Positions 41,095 to 50,145 are shown, counted from the stretch's first letter. The stretch: 64,000 nucleotides of DNA from Amycolatopsis orientalis DSM 40040 = KCTC 9412 (GCF_000478275.1 NZ_ASJB01000099.1:62001-126000), one strand, 5' to 3'. Notes: generated by a model from the letters alone, not told the origin. Numbers and translations are program-made.

Positions 41095-41544
41095 TCAGGT
41101 CTGGCACTGGGAAGTCGCAGCGTTGGTCCAGTTGCTCCAGGCGCCTCCCGAGGGCTTGACGTGGACGCGGATCTCGACCCTGTGGGGAGCACAGATACGG
41201 GTTTGACTGCCGATTTCGACGGGGCCAATGGTTTTACGGGCGGGAACCTGCTTGCGCCCGTTGCCGATCTTCTTCCAGTCACCGGAACCGTCGTTGAGAA
41301 ATGCTTCATATTCGACCTGGACAGCGTGAGGGCTGGTGTTCCTCAGCACAACATGGGCGATGATATCGCGGAGAGGGGCTGGTTTTACCTCTTTCCTTTC
41401 GGCGCTGATGCAGCCGTTGGCGCCGATGGGTCCGCTGGAGACGGAGCCACCGCAGGCAACGGCGGTGGCGTTGGCATTGGTGACGGAAAGCAGCATGGCT
41501 GCCGCGGTGGCTGCGAGTGCGGCCGTGATGCGAGTCAGTCGCAT
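41095..41544 (-). CDS. Secreted hypothetical protein
   Basis: A protein of 149 residues from ATG 41544 (ribosome site AGGAC). Residues 1-27 form a signal peptide (MRLTRITAALAATAAAMLLS) with probable cleavage after ANA. The mature part has four Cys, likely in two disulfides, and a beta-rich core (IIAHVVLRNTSPHAVQVEYE, KKIGNGRKQVPARKTIGPVE, RVEIRVHVKP). It ends WTNAATSQCQT. No family is recognised. It could be a secreted inhibitor or a small beta-sandwich protein. It is monocistronic, next to the recombinase remnant. Confidence 0.8.
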   Translation of the reverse strand: MRLTRITAALAATAAAMLLSVTNANATAVACGGSVSSGPIGANGCISAERKEVKPAPLRDIIAHVVLRNTSPHAVQVEYEAFLNDGSGDWKKIGNGRKQVPARKTIGPVEIGSQTRICAPHRVEIRVHVKPSGGAWSNWTNAATSQCQT

Positions 41545-41715
41545 GAAAGAAGTCCTGTCGTTGAATGAGCTCGTTCGAAGATAAGCAAGAACGCGATGTG
41601 ACATCTTTTGTTCATCTGTCACACGAGCTTGGCAGGTGATCACCGACTCGTCAAGAGGCCGAGTACTCGAAGACCTGATCGACTGAGCCGCCACAACGGC
41701 GGTCTGGCTGGGGCG

Positions 41716-42309
41716 AACCTCTTTGCACTGGACGCAGTGACCAGATTCTTCGCCGATCGCGTCTTCGGACAGGACCGCCGCACGATCCTGTCCGAAGACC
41801 TCTCAAAGGTGGATGACCGCGCCACGCAAGATCGCCTGCGAGAACGGGAAAGACTCCAGCGACAACTCGACGACATCGCTCAGCGTCAAAAGTCCCTTCT
41901 GACGCAAGCCCAACAAGGTGTGCTGGAAGACCACTTCACCAAGGCTCTCCGCGGAAGCTACAGAACCGGAAGGAGGCAAGACCGAGGCGTTGGCGTCGAT
42001 CGCGGAACTCGCCGAAGCCGACAAAGCCGAGCAACGTCCACTCCGCGAAACAGACCTCGATCTGCTGGACGCCCTGCCCCATCCGGGATGCCCGCCGACC
42101 AGCTGCCTGAAGTCGCCACCTCAGCGGAAAGGATCACCGAAGCCATGAATCCACAAGACCTTCCGGCGCAGCGCGCCGGATCGGCTTGTGATGTTCCTGT
42201 TGGTGCCCCCGGCGCGGTTCCAACAGGTACCTCACGAACCAAAATGCCCCGTGAGCTGCGGATCTCCGCGACGACCGTGATCCAGCGGCACCGCCGCAAG
42301 GCCCGGTGA
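41716..42309 (+). pseudogene. Large serine recombinase, C-terminal remnant
   Basis: The frame opens NLFALDAVTRFFADRVFGQD and RLRERERLQRQLDDIAQRQK, the coiled-coil region of large serine recombinases, followed by LLTQAQQ and FTKALRGSY. The next family segment, TEALASIAELAEADKAEQRP and LRETDLDLLDALPH, is in another frame from about 41950, and the tail (DQLPEVATSAERITEAMNP, RISATTVIQRHRRK) is back in the first. So there is at least one frameshift and an internal loss. The catalytic serine domain and zinc ribbon are missing. Such recombinases integrate phages and conjugative elements; this one is dead. Confidence 0.75.
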
Positions 42310-43046
42310 CCGCCATGATTAACCCGGACGGCGCAACTGCCTCCTGGCTTCGACGTGACCCGGCCCTAGCGGTCCAGTGTGGCTGCACCGCCCTCGTCGC
42401 CCTCGGTGCCGCCTACGCCTCCTACCGCCACGGACGAGACTTCGCTCTCCACTTCGGCGCCGACCACACCACCGCCGCCATCTGGCCCCTCATCGTCGAC
42501 GGCCTCCTCATGATCGCCACCGTCGAACTCTGGAAACCTGCCGACACTGACCGAACAAGAGGCCGCTGGACCGCGTGGCTCGCCTTCGTCTTCGGCATCT
42601 CCCTGTCGCTCTGCGCCAACATCGGCTCTACCCCCGACCTCAGCATCCTCGGAATCACCGTCGCCGCCTGCCCTCCACTGGCCCTCCTCCTCGCCGTCGA
42701 ACTACTCAACCGAGCACTCAAACGACACCGGACCGCAGCCACCGAGCACCTGACCGAACCAGCGATACCTTGCTCCGCCGACGCCGACGGCCCAGTCCAG
42801 AAGTACTCCACAACCAGCCCGACTCCCGCCAGCGAGATGACCGCAGAAGAACGTATGTGGGCGCACTACCTAGGCGAGCAAGAACAAGGACGCACACCGA
42901 CCGGCGCCGACCTCGACCGGGTCGCAGGCACCCACAACTACGGCCGCCGCATCCTGAGAAAATGGCGCAACGAAGGACTTTTCCAGAACACTCACACCTC
43001 CCAGCCCTCCGAAGGAAAACGCCAGATCTCCTCGAACTCCGCGTGA
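42306..43046 (+). CDS. DUF2637 (SpdB-like) membrane protein with C-terminal HTH-like region
   Basis: A 246-residue protein. It starts at GTG 42306, overlapping the recombinase tail by 4 bp, or at ATG 42315. Four membrane segments are visible (CGCTALVALGAAYASYRHG, AIWPLIVDGLLMIATVEL, TAWLAFVFGISLSLCANIG, LGITVAACPPLALLLAVEL), the DUF2637 pattern seen in plasmid-spread SpdB proteins. A hydrophilic C-terminus contains GADLDRVAGTHNYGRRILRK, an HTH-like motif. These proteins accompany TraB/FtsK-type transfer genes in actinomycete integrative elements; no traB is present here. It supports an eroded conjugative element. Confidence 0.85.
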   Translation: MTAMINPDGATASWLRRDPALAVQCGCTALVALGAAYASYRHGRDFALHFGADHTTAAIWPLIVDGLLMIATVELWKPADTDRTRGRWTAWLAFVFGISLSLCANIGSTPDLSILGITVAACPPLALLLAVELLNRALKRHRTAATEHLTEPAIPCSADADGPVQKYSTTSPTPASEMTAEERMWAHYLGEQEQGRTPTGADLDRVAGTHNYGRRILRKWRNEGLFQNTHTSQPSEGKRQISSNSA

Positions 43047-43365
43047 CGGCCGTATGGCGCAGGGTCGAAAAGAACCGAGGACCGCTCAGCGGGCAGATCA
43101 CCACTTCGACGAGCTGCGGATTCCCTCGGATTACAAGTCCCCTCCGCCGCCGTGTCAGCCACTGCCGGGAAGTGTCGAATTTTGACCATCTGTGCAGGTC
43201 AACACGGGTCTGGCGTCCCATCGGAGTGTCAGGCCGTATCGGGCCGTGTCGAGCTCTACTTCGGCAACGGAGCCCAATCGGAGACGGCATGCGGGCAGGA
43301 GACCATACGGCTGACACCAGTCCACTTTGACAAAAGACAGACGAGGGTCGGGCGGAAATCCCACC
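43047..43365. other. Non-coding stretch within the accessory island
   Basis: No convincing gene, tRNA or long repeat is seen. Open frames on both strands lack starts, ribosome sites and family features. Confidence 0.5.
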
Positions 43366-43869
43366 TCAGGGCTCACCTGCGGTGTGCCGGCTGCGGCGGT
43401 CGAACCGGTGACACGTCCACCGAAAGGGGGGCCTGGGCTGGGTCGTGAACTCCCCGATGGCGTCGCGCAACGGCGCGGCATCTCCCACAGGCGCAGGACG
43501 CCGTGGTGGCGAAGCCGACCTCGACACGGCCGGTCCAGCCGGTGAGCGGGACAGGGCCTTGCTCGCCCGGGTCCGTGCTATACCGACGTCCAGGCAGTCC
43601 TGTGCGATGTTCACCGCGTCCTGGTCCAGCACAACCCGGCGCAGGTAAAGCAAGTGTGCGCCCGCGGCAGTGGCGGCGTCAACGACCTGGTCAGCGGTCA
43701 ATGCCCTCGGGTCGAGTTCGACGAGGATGTTGGCGTCGACTCGGACCTGGAGCACTTGCAGGCCCTGCTCACGCGCGGACTGGCTGATCTGCTCTGCCTG
43801 CTCGGCTAGGGAATCGGTGGCGACGGCGCGCACTGCGGCAAGCACAACGGAGAAGCCCGTGATCTTCAT
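43366..43869 (-). CDS. Hypothetical protein, possibly frameshifted
   Basis: From ATG 43869 the first 100 residues look protein-like: MKITGFSVVLAAVRAVATDS, LAEQAEQISQSAREQGLQVL, VDANILVELDPRALTADQVV and AAGAHLLYLRRVVLD. The last 65 residues are rich in Arg, Pro and Ser and resemble a non-coding frame, so the original end may be lost. No ribosome site is obvious. There is no known family; the helix-strand pattern suggests a small alpha/beta domain. It lies in the eroded integrative-element region. Confidence 0.4.
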   Translation of the reverse strand: MKITGFSVVLAAVRAVATDSLAEQAEQISQSAREQGLQVLQVRVDANILVELDPRALTADQVVDAATAAGAHLLYLRRVVLDQDAVNIAQDCLDVGIARTRASKALSRSPAGPAVSRSASPPRRPAPVGDAAPLRDAIGEFTTQPRPPFRWTCHRFDRRSRHTAGEP

Positions 43870-44092
43870 GAGGCGGATCCGAGCAGGCGGCACCGACAGA
43901 AACCCGTCCTGCTGGCTCTCTGCGCCTCAGATTCACCTGATCGAGGCGACCTGCCTGAATCCGGGCGGTGCGCGTGTTCTTTCTTGTACTCCCAAGCGCT
44001 GGCCCGTCCCGAATCAGGGAGTCACTCGTCGCCGTCGTCCCAGTCCAGAGAGTTGGGGTAAAGCCCAGGTCGCCGACGGGATCTCAGCTGGC

Positions 44093-44290
44093 TCATGCAA
44101 GGCCAGCCTGATGCAGCTTGATCAGGACCGCGGCAACACCGCCCAGGGCCGTGCCGGTGCCGAGCACGGTGCGGAGGACCTGGAGCGCATCCTTGCGCCG
44201 GTCCCGGTCTGACTGGAACAGCGCGACACCGGCCGAGGTCACGGCTGTGGCGATAACGAACACAACCCACACGATCAATAAGATCAACAT
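44093..44290 (-). CDS. Small membrane protein of the integrative-element region
   Basis: A 65-residue protein from ATG 44290, ribosome site GAGGACC. One membrane helix (LLIVWVVFVIATAVTSAGVA), a charged turn (SDRDRRKDALQVLRTV) and a second hydrophobic segment (GTGTALGGVAAVLIKL). Small proteins like this often lie next to replication and transfer genes of actinomycete plasmids. It is divergent from the winged-helix gene at 44480 across an A/T-rich region. Confidence 0.6.
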   Translation of the reverse strand: MLILLIVWVVFVIATAVTSAGVALFQSDRDRRKDALQVLRTVLGTGTALGGVAAVLIKLHQAGLA

Positions 44291-44393
44291 TTTCTGGTCC
44301 TCACACGCTTCGTGCCTCGCAGGCACGTGCGCCTGCGCCGTCCACGATGCGGCGCAGATCTGCCGTCTGTCATCTCACCTCCTTTTACGGATA

Positions 44394-44444
44394 GACTGCG
44401 CCGTAGAGCCATTGTCGATAGTTAAGCTACTCTCGGGCGCAGTC
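44394..44444. promoter_or_regulatory. Inverted repeat in A/T-rich divergent promoter
   Basis: GACTGCGCC (44394-44402) and GGCGCAGTC (44436-44444) are exact inverted copies 33 bp apart, flanking an A/T-rich stretch; a further A/T run (CGTCAAAAATTTTCTGG) leads to the start at 44480. The layout fits an operator or a small replication origin next to an initiator gene. Confidence 0.55.
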
Positions 44445-44479
44445 AATAGGTATCTGTCTACACGTCAAAAATTTTCTGG

Positions 44480-45568
44480 ATGACCATGGAAACACCGGCA
44501 TCGCCCAGTAGCACCCCCGGCCGACCTGCCAAGGCCAGGATCGACAGACGAATCGCGCGCCTGCAAGAGCTGCTCGACTCACGGGTGGCCGAAACCGCCC
44601 AGAACGCGCGCCGGCGAGTCTGGCAACCGTCCCCGAGAACCGAGGCGGTGTCGCAGATTGCCGTCAGGTCCCGGCTGTTGCGGGTCACCGAGGATCACCC
44701 AGGCATGACCCGGATTCAGCGTGTCAGCGCCTCCAAGAGCGCCGCACTGCAAGTGCTTCTGCTCGCACTGTTCGAGCAGCAGGTGCGCTCACCGCAAACC
44801 AAAGACTCCCGCACCCGTCTCCCCATCAGCTATAACGACAACCCGCTCTTATCGACCTGGGTGGAGTTCACGGCCTTGCCGACCGTCGACTCGACGAAGA
44901 GGCGCACCCACCCCCGCACCGCGAAGGCCAATCGGGAGAGGCAGATCAAGCGCGCGCTCGATCGCCTCGCCGACTGCGGCCGGGTAGAAATCGAGCCTGA
45001 ACGTGTTCACGGCCGCTACGAGCGATTCGCGCTGCTCGACGAGGGCACGAACAACGCCCCAGGGAACGGCACCACCTACTACGCGCGGCCGAAGCCCGGC
45101 AGAGGAAAGACCAGGCGGCTGGTCGTCACCATCCCGGTCGAATTCTTCCTCAACGGCTGGTTAGACGCGTTGTCGGACAACGAGATCATCACCTACCTCA
45201 CGCTGCGCCTGATGGCGCAGGCGTTCCCGGACCGACATGCGGAAGGCGGCGTGTTCCTTGCCCAGGCAGCCCGGCAGGACACATTCAACCTTGATCGCGG
45301 TTTCGAGGCCCACCGGATGCTCTCTCGGTATGGCTTGATCGACACCATCCGAGACCGGCGACGTAACGCCGACGGCACCATGGACAACTTCGAGGAGATC
45401 GGCGCCGGCCAAATCCACCGATTCAAGCTGGATGACAGCACGCTGACCCAACCTGCGATCCCTCGTGTGATCACCTCGCTCACCCGGTTCGCGCAGGGTC
45501 TCGACTCCGATTTTGCACTGCTTAGCGACGCCATCGACCGCAGGACCACACCGAAGACCGCCAGCTAG
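44480..45568 (+). CDS. Winged-helix replication/regulatory protein of mobile-element type
   Basis: A 362-residue basic protein (ATG 44480, or 44486). Its N-terminal third is charged and helical (RIARLQELLDSRVAETAQNA). A central part has the look of an actinomycete plasmid initiator or transcription factor (SASKSAALQVLLLALFEQQV, TAKANRERQIKRALDRLADC, GRVEIEPERVHGRYERFALL), then a winged-helix section (LDALSDNEIITYLTLRLMAQ, YGLIDTIRDRRRNADGTMDN). No NTPase motif is seen. An adjacent A/T-rich inverted repeat suggests a replication or autoregulatory role. Exact function is inferred. Confidence 0.7.
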   Translation: MTMETPASPSSTPGRPAKARIDRRIARLQELLDSRVAETAQNARRRVWQPSPRTEAVSQIAVRSRLLRVTEDHPGMTRIQRVSASKSAALQVLLLALFEQQVRSPQTKDSRTRLPISYNDNPLLSTWVEFTALPTVDSTKRRTHPRTAKANRERQIKRALDRLADCGRVEIEPERVHGRYERFALLDEGTNNAPGNGTTYYARPKPGRGKTRRLVVTIPVEFFLNGWLDALSDNEIITYLTLRLMAQAFPDRHAEGGVFLAQAARQDTFNLDRGFEAHRMLSRYGLIDTIRDRRRNADGTMDNFEEIGAGQIHRFKLDDSTLTQPAIPRVITSLTRFAQGLDSDFALLSDAIDRRTTPKTAS

Positions 45569-45716
45569 CCAGACAACCCTCCAGAGAAGCGATTATGAAA
45601 TGGGCGCTCTCGAGGCGGTCGTCCTCCCGCGTGTGCACGGCCGCCCCAGTTCCCGGTGAACGCAAGTCCACCTCTGCTCATCCTTCTGCCCTGGCTACTT
45701 CGTGGCGCGGCCTATG

Positions 45717-46160
45717 TCAGACTTCGCCTGAGGGCAGGTTCATCTCTGTAGGCACAACGTCAAGCGGTTGAGTCACGTGCAGCTCGACCACCGTCACATC
45801 GCGTCCGGGGCGACGCCAGGACAACTGGTCGAGCAACATCCGAATCGAATGTGTAGGCCAGAGAATGATCGTCGTCGCCGACGGGAGAAGCTCAGCGACG
45901 TCGGCAGCGATAAAAGTGCTGACCAGACACTCAGCAGGACTGAGATCCGGGAAGCCGCAGCGCATGTCCCACATGGCTTCGTCGTAGTCGAACACCACGC
46001 TCGCTGGTCGTTCCAGTCCCTTGCTGGACAGCGGGCTGAGCGATGCGCCGGTCGCCGGTCCACACAGATGAGCCGTGAAGCGGTGCGAGGTCAGAGGGTA
46101 GCTGCGCGCATCGTCGGCCGCAACCGGGCGTAGGCGTGCCCCGTCAGACGGCCAGCGCAC
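45717..46160 (-). CDS. Hypothetical protein downstream of the ferredoxin reductase
   Basis: A frame of 147 residues. The last 100 look like a folded protein: PASVVFDYDEAMWDMRCGFP, DLSPAECLVSTFIAADVAEL, ATTIILWPTHSIRMLLDQL, RDVTVVELHVTQPLDVVP. The start at 46160 overlaps the reductase gene by 17 bp, but the first 45 residues are not convincing and an internal start may be used. No family recognised and no ribosome site is clear. It might be the last gene of the catabolic operon or a leftover of the neighbouring element. Confidence 0.45.
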   Translation of the reverse strand: MRWPSDGARLRPVAADDARSYPLTSHRFTAHLCGPATGASLSPLSSKGLERPASVVFDYDEAMWDMRCGFPDLSPAECLVSTFIAADVAELLPSATTIILWPTHSIRMLLDQLSWRRPGRDVTVVELHVTQPLDVVPTEMNLPSGEV

Positions 46161-47271
46161 GCAGCTTCGGCACTGGAATGCGCTTGCCGTAGGCGATGAC
46201 GGTGCACTGCCCGTTTTCGCGGAGCCAGGTCAGCAGCGCCGATCCGCCGGGCACGCTTCCCTCGACGAGATCCGGCTCGCCGGGTGGCGGCAACGGGCCC
46301 ACGACCTTGATGGACAGGCCGAGGATCTCGGTCCAGAAGTAGTCGTCCAGCGGCGGTCCCGCCGGGTCGAGCATCAGTGCCGACGCGGCGGCTGCCTTGC
46401 CCTGCGCGACGGCGGTGGACCAGAACGGCGTGCGCGAGCCACGGCCGGCGCGGAGGCACGTGACATCCCCGGCGGCGAACACGCCCGGCACCGCGGTGGC
46501 GCAGGCCGGGTCGATCCCGACGCCGAGGGAATCAGCCAGTCCGGTCCCCGCCAGCCAGTCCGTGTTCGGCACCTCGCCACAGCAGGTGACAACCAGGTCG
46601 GCGGTGAGGACGGTGCCGTCGGCCAGCCGTACGCCGTCGACCGGATCGCCGGCCAACGTCGCCGGTCCTGGAGTGACGACGACGCGGACGCCGTGTTCTT
46701 CGGCCCGCGTGGTGATCGCCTCGGACACGAACGGGCCGAGGATGCGGCGCAACGGCGGGTCGACGTCGACCACGGTGACCGGGATGCCCCGGGCCACACA
46801 GGCGCTGACGATCTCCATGCCGAGGAAACCGGCGCCGACGACCACAGCGGAACGGGCGGCGTCGAGCCGCGTGCGCAGCCGGCGTGCGTCGTCCAGGGTC
46901 CGCAGCACCGTTTCGCCGCGTTGCCCGGGAGCGGCGATCCGCCGGGCGCGAGCGCCGGTGGTGATGATGAGCGCGTCGTAGCCGATCTCTTGGCCGTTCG
47001 CGGTAGCCACCACCCGCCGGTCGACGTCGGCGGTCACCGCGGGCGAGCGGACGAGGTCGATGTCGAACCCGTCGAGCCGGTAGCCGAGCGTGCTGTCGGA
47101 ACTGTCGTCCTTGAGCACGGCCTTGGAGAGCGGAGGCCGGGCGTAGGCGCCGCGGTCTTCTGCGCCGATCAAGGTGATCGGACCCGTGTGGCCCAGTTCT
47201 CGGAGCTCCCTCGCCGCGGTGATGCCGGCGATGGACTCGCCGGCGACGACGATCGAGCACGGTGGTGTCAC
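46144..47271 (-). CDS. FAD-dependent ferredoxin reductase
   Basis: A 375-residue reductase starting at GTG 47271, overlapping the ferredoxin stop by 4 bp. It begins SIVVAGESIAGITAARELRE (first FAD motif, GxSxAG rather than GxGxxG), has YARPPLSKAVLK, TGARARRIAAPG, the NAD(P)H motif VVVGAGFLGMEIVSA, and AVPGVFAAGDVTCL. The C-terminal domain (YFWTEILGLSIKVVG) is of the rhodocoxin/putidaredoxin-reductase type. It passes electrons from NAD(P)H to the 3Fe-4S ferredoxin encoded just before it and so to the P450. The three genes form a complete class I P450 system. Confidence 0.93.
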   Translation of the reverse strand: MTPPCSIVVAGESIAGITAARELRELGHTGPITLIGAEDRGAYARPPLSKAVLKDDSSDSTLGYRLDGFDIDLVRSPAVTADVDRRVVATANGQEIGYDALIITTGARARRIAAPGQRGETVLRTLDDARRLRTRLDAARSAVVVGAGFLGMEIVSACVARGIPVTVVDVDPPLRRILGPFVSEAITTRAEEHGVRVVVTPGPATLAGDPVDGVRLADGTVLTADLVVTCCGEVPNTDWLAGTGLADSLGVGIDPACATAVPGVFAAGDVTCLRAGRGSRTPFWSTAVAQGKAAAASALMLDPAGPPLDDYFWTEILGLSIKVVGPLPPPGEPDLVEGSVPGGSALLTWLRENGQCTVIAYGKRIPVPKLRALAV

Positions 47272-47465
47272 GAGAGCTCTCGCAACGCGGCGACCGGGCA
47301 TGAGGTGACAGCCGCCCGCGCGGCGGCGAGCTGCTCCGGCGGGATGTCAGTGCCTTCGAAGTGGTGGACGAGTTCGGCGTCGTCGTCGAGTTCGAAGATC
47401 GCGGGGGCCTGTTCGGTGCAAAGGCCATGTCCTTCGCAGCGGTCGTAGTCGGCGGAGATCTTCAC
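47268..47465 (-). CDS. 3Fe-4S ferredoxin
   Basis: A 65-residue ferredoxin from GTG 47465 behind AAAGGGGA. It reads MKISADYDRCEGHGLCTEQA and ends TSCPVAALRELS; CxxHGxC and the distant CP give three Cys ligands, with His in the place of the fourth, typical of the 3Fe-4S ferredoxins that serve actinomycete P450s. It lies between P450 and reductase genes and is coupled to the latter. Redox partner assignment is by context. Confidence 0.95.
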   Translation of the reverse strand: MKISADYDRCEGHGLCTEQAPAIFELDDDAELVHHFEGTDIPPEQLAAARAAVTSCPVAALRELS

Positions 47466-47478
47466 CGGGTGTCCCCTT

Positions 47479-48663
47479 TCAGGCCGGGATGAGTTCGAGC
47501 GGAAGCCGCCCGAGGCGGTGGATGATGTTGTTGCGCGCCCACTCAGGCGGCCCGGCCGGCTCGATCCGGTCGACGCGGGCGATGAGGGCGCGAAGCATCG
47601 CCTGGGTTTCCAGGCGGGCGAGGCCTTGCCCGGCGCAGCCGTGCGTGCCGTGGCCGAAGCCGAGCTGGCGGGCGGCGTCCCGGCGGATGTCGAAGGTGTC
47701 GGGGTCGTCCCACTCCAGTGCGTCACGGTTGGCGGAGGCGTAGAGGACGAGGACACGGGAACCCGCGGACAGCGCGGTGCCCGCCACCTCGGCGTCGCGC
47801 GCGACCTTGCGGCTGAAGGCGCGCAACGGGGATTCGTAGCGGACGATCTCGTTGACCGCGTTGGGGATGAGGCCCGGATCGTCCTTGAGGAGCTGCCACT
47901 GGCCGGGGTGGGTGGCGAACAGGTGCAGGGCGCTCGCGATCGCGCTGAGGGTGGTGTCCAGGGACGGCGCCAGGTAGTCGATCATCAGCGCCGGGCACTC
48001 GGCGTGGGCGAGTTCGCCCGCGTCGGCCGCGCGCAGCAGGTCGTCACCCATGCTGCCCGGCAGGACCTTCCGCTGCTTCGCGACGGTGTGCGCGAACCGC
48101 GCCATTCCCAGACTGTCCGGTACCGCCCGCACCGCCTGGCCGTTCAAGGGACCCAGGATGTCGAAGGTGGCCGCGCCCCACCGCAGCAGGTTCTCCCGCC
48201 CCTCCACCGGCCACCCGACGAGATCTGGGACCACCGCGGCGGGCAGTGCGGCCGCGACCTCGACGCCGTCGACGGTGCGCCGGGCGAGTGCGGCGTCGAC
48301 GATCTCGGCCGCCTGGCGGTCCACCACGTCCCTCATGGCGCGCAGGGCCCGGGGGGTGAGCCGGTGGGCGACCAGGGCCCGGCGGCGGGCGTGGTCTTCG
48401 CCGTCGCTGTTGAGGGTCGTGCCCCGGGAGAGCCGGTTGGCGATGGGGTTCAGGGCCACGCCGTCGCCGGAGACGAAGGTCTTGTCGTCCAGCAGCACGG
48501 CCTTGCATTCGGCGTAGCGGGGCAGCGCGTAGGCCCTGTGCCGGGGCAGCCACACCACCGGCCCGAGTTCACGCAGCTTCGCGTAGTGCGGGTACGGGTC
48601 CAGGATCGCCTGCGGCGAATAGATGTCCGGCCGGTACACCGGCACTTCGTTGCGTCGGGGCAT
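47479..48663 (-). CDS. Cytochrome P450
   Basis: A 394-residue bacterial P450. The heme motif is FGHGTHGCAGQGLARLE with Cys343; the K-helix ExxR is EIVR; the I-helix reads MIDYLAPSLDTTLSAIA, so the usual A/GGxxT is replaced by APSLDTT, an arrangement I associate with aromatic-acid P450s but could not verify. It probably hydroxylates or O-dealkylates an aromatic substrate before ring cleavage. It follows the hydroxylase gene by 12 bp and precedes its ferredoxin by 13 bp. The substrate is unknown. Confidence 0.95.
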   Translation of the reverse strand: MPRRNEVPVYRPDIYSPQAILDPYPHYAKLRELGPVVWLPRHRAYALPRYAECKAVLLDDKTFVSGDGVALNPIANRLSRGTTLNSDGEDHARRRALVAHRLTPRALRAMRDVVDRQAAEIVDAALARRTVDGVEVAAALPAAVVPDLVGWPVEGRENLLRWGAATFDILGPLNGQAVRAVPDSLGMARFAHTVAKQRKVLPGSMGDDLLRAADAGELAHAECPALMIDYLAPSLDTTLSAIASALHLFATHPGQWQLLKDDPGLIPNAVNEIVRYESPLRAFSRKVARDAEVAGTALSAGSRVLVLYASANRDALEWDDPDTFDIRRDAARQLGFGHGTHGCAGQGLARLETQAMLRALIARVDRIEPAGPPEWARNNIIHRLGRLPLELIPA

Positions 48664-48675
48664 CGTTGCTCCTTG

Positions 48676-50145
48676 TCAGGGGGCGGTGAACCGCGGCAGG
48701 GACCGGGAGAGGCGGTTACCGGCGCTCAGCACCGTGCCGTCCGGGCGGACGACGGCCGCGCCGGTACGCAGCCAGCGGTGCAGCCGTCCGGACCGCCGGG
48801 TGGTGACGAGGACCGCGCCGGACTTCCGGATGGCGGCTCGCTCGGTCTCCGACGGCGTGATCGTGGTGACGACGGCGAAGCGGCCGCCGGCCACGTCGTC
48901 GAAGCGGGTTCCGTCGTCGAGAAGGGCGTTGGGGCACAGCCGTCCCGCCAGGGACCGCCGGAAGCGAGGCCGCGTGACCAAGTCCGAGCGGTGCAGTGCG
49001 GGTGTCGCGCTGTCGAGGACGCGGCCGTTCAGGCGCGGCGCGACCACCCGGCGAATGAGGACGCCGAACCGGCCGCCTTCGGTCATGGCCTTGCCGATCA
49101 GCACGGCTCGCTGGATCATGGCGCGGGCGTGCGGCTTGCGTTCGGCCTCGTAGGTGTCGAGCGTGCTCTGGGGCAGGGTCCCGTCGAGGACGCCGGCGAG
49201 TTTCCAGGCCAAATTGACGGCATCGCGCAGCCCTGCGCCCATGCCCTGGCCGATGAACGGCGGGGTGAGGTGGGCGGCGTCACCGAGCAGGAACACTCTG
49301 CGGTCGCGCCACCGGTCCGCGACCCGCGCGCGGAAGGTGTACTCGGCGACGCGGACGATCTCCAGGTCGCCGGCCGGGATGTCCCCGGTCCACGGCGCGA
49401 CCAGCGGGTGCAGCCGGTCGAGGTGGCCGAAGTCATCGGCGGTCTCCCCCGGCAGCAGCCGGAATTCCCAGCGGTAGCGGGTTTTCCCGATGCGCATGTA
49501 GGTCGCGGCGCGGCGCGGGTCGCAGACCTGGTGCACCCCTTCCCAGGCGCCGAGGTCGGCGGGGGTGGCGATGTCGGCCACGAGCCAGCGCTGGTCGAAC
49601 TTCAGGTCGGTCATCGTCGCGCCGATCGCCGTCCGGGTGAGGCTGTTGGCGCCGTCGCAGCCGAGGACGTAGTCCGCGTGGATCGTTTCCCGCGCACCGG
49701 TGCCGCGGTCGGTCACCGCGACCCGCGCGCCGGCCTCGTCCTGTGAGATGCCGGTGACCTCGGTACCGCCGCGCAGGGTGACCGCGCCGATCGTCTCCAA
49801 GTGGGTGCGGAGCAGGTACTCCAGATCGGGTTGGTCGAACATGTTCGCCTCCGGGTAACCGTGGCGACCGGCGCCCGGGGAACGGCGGAACTCGGCCAGC
49901 ACCCGCAGGTCCGGGTCGAGCAGCCGCAGCCCGTGGCAGGGCCGGGAGATGGCGGCGAACTCCCCGGCCAGCCCAAGCCGCCCGAGAATGCGGAGGACCT
50001 CGTCGTCCAGGTGCACCGCGCGAGGCTGCGCGTAGACCGAGTCCCACCGCTCGATCACCAGGCACTCGACGCCGTACCGGCCGAGTAGGGCCGCGGTGGT
50101 CAATCCGGTCGGGCCTGCCCCGAGGATGACGACGGGCACCTTCAC
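48676..50145 (-). CDS. FAD-dependent aromatic hydroxylase, MhpA-like
   Basis: A 489-residue class A flavoprotein monooxygenase from ATG 50145. It has VVILGAGPTGLTTAALLGRYG (GAGPTG, residues 9-14), the DG motif YVLGCDGANSLTR and the GD motif VFLLGDAAHLTPPFIGQGMG. PRAVHLDDEVLRILGRLGL near the N-terminus is typical of MhpA-type 3-(3-hydroxyphenyl)propionate hydroxylases. It should add an ortho hydroxyl to a phenolic acid, producing a catechol for the extradiol dioxygenase of the same operon. It overlaps the DoxX gene by 4 bp. Natural substrate is not determined. Confidence 0.92.
   Translation of the reverse strand: MKVPVVILGAGPTGLTTAALLGRYGVECLVIERWDSVYAQPRAVHLDDEVLRILGRLGLAGEFAAISRPCHGLRLLDPDLRVLAEFRRSPGAGRHGYPEANMFDQPDLEYLLRTHLETIGAVTLRGGTEVTGISQDEAGARVAVTDRGTGARETIHADYVLGCDGANSLTRTAIGATMTDLKFDQRWLVADIATPADLGAWEGVHQVCDPRRAATYMRIGKTRYRWEFRLLPGETADDFGHLDRLHPLVAPWTGDIPAGDLEIVRVAEYTFRARVADRWRDRRVFLLGDAAHLTPPFIGQGMGAGLRDAVNLAWKLAGVLDGTLPQSTLDTYEAERKPHARAMIQRAVLIGKAMTEGGRFGVLIRRVVAPRLNGRVLDSATPALHRSDLVTRPRFRRSLAGRLCPNALLDDGTRFDDVAGGRFAVVTTITPSETERAAIRKSGAVLVTTRRSGRLHRWLRTGAAVVRPDGTVLSAGNRLSRSLPRFTAP

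Noticed and set aside
43047..43365. Possible tRNA or attachment site at the integrative-element flank
   Set aside because: No cloverleaf with a GGTTCGAATCC-like T-arm could be formed by eye, and no direct repeat pair flanking 41.7-45.6 kb was found.
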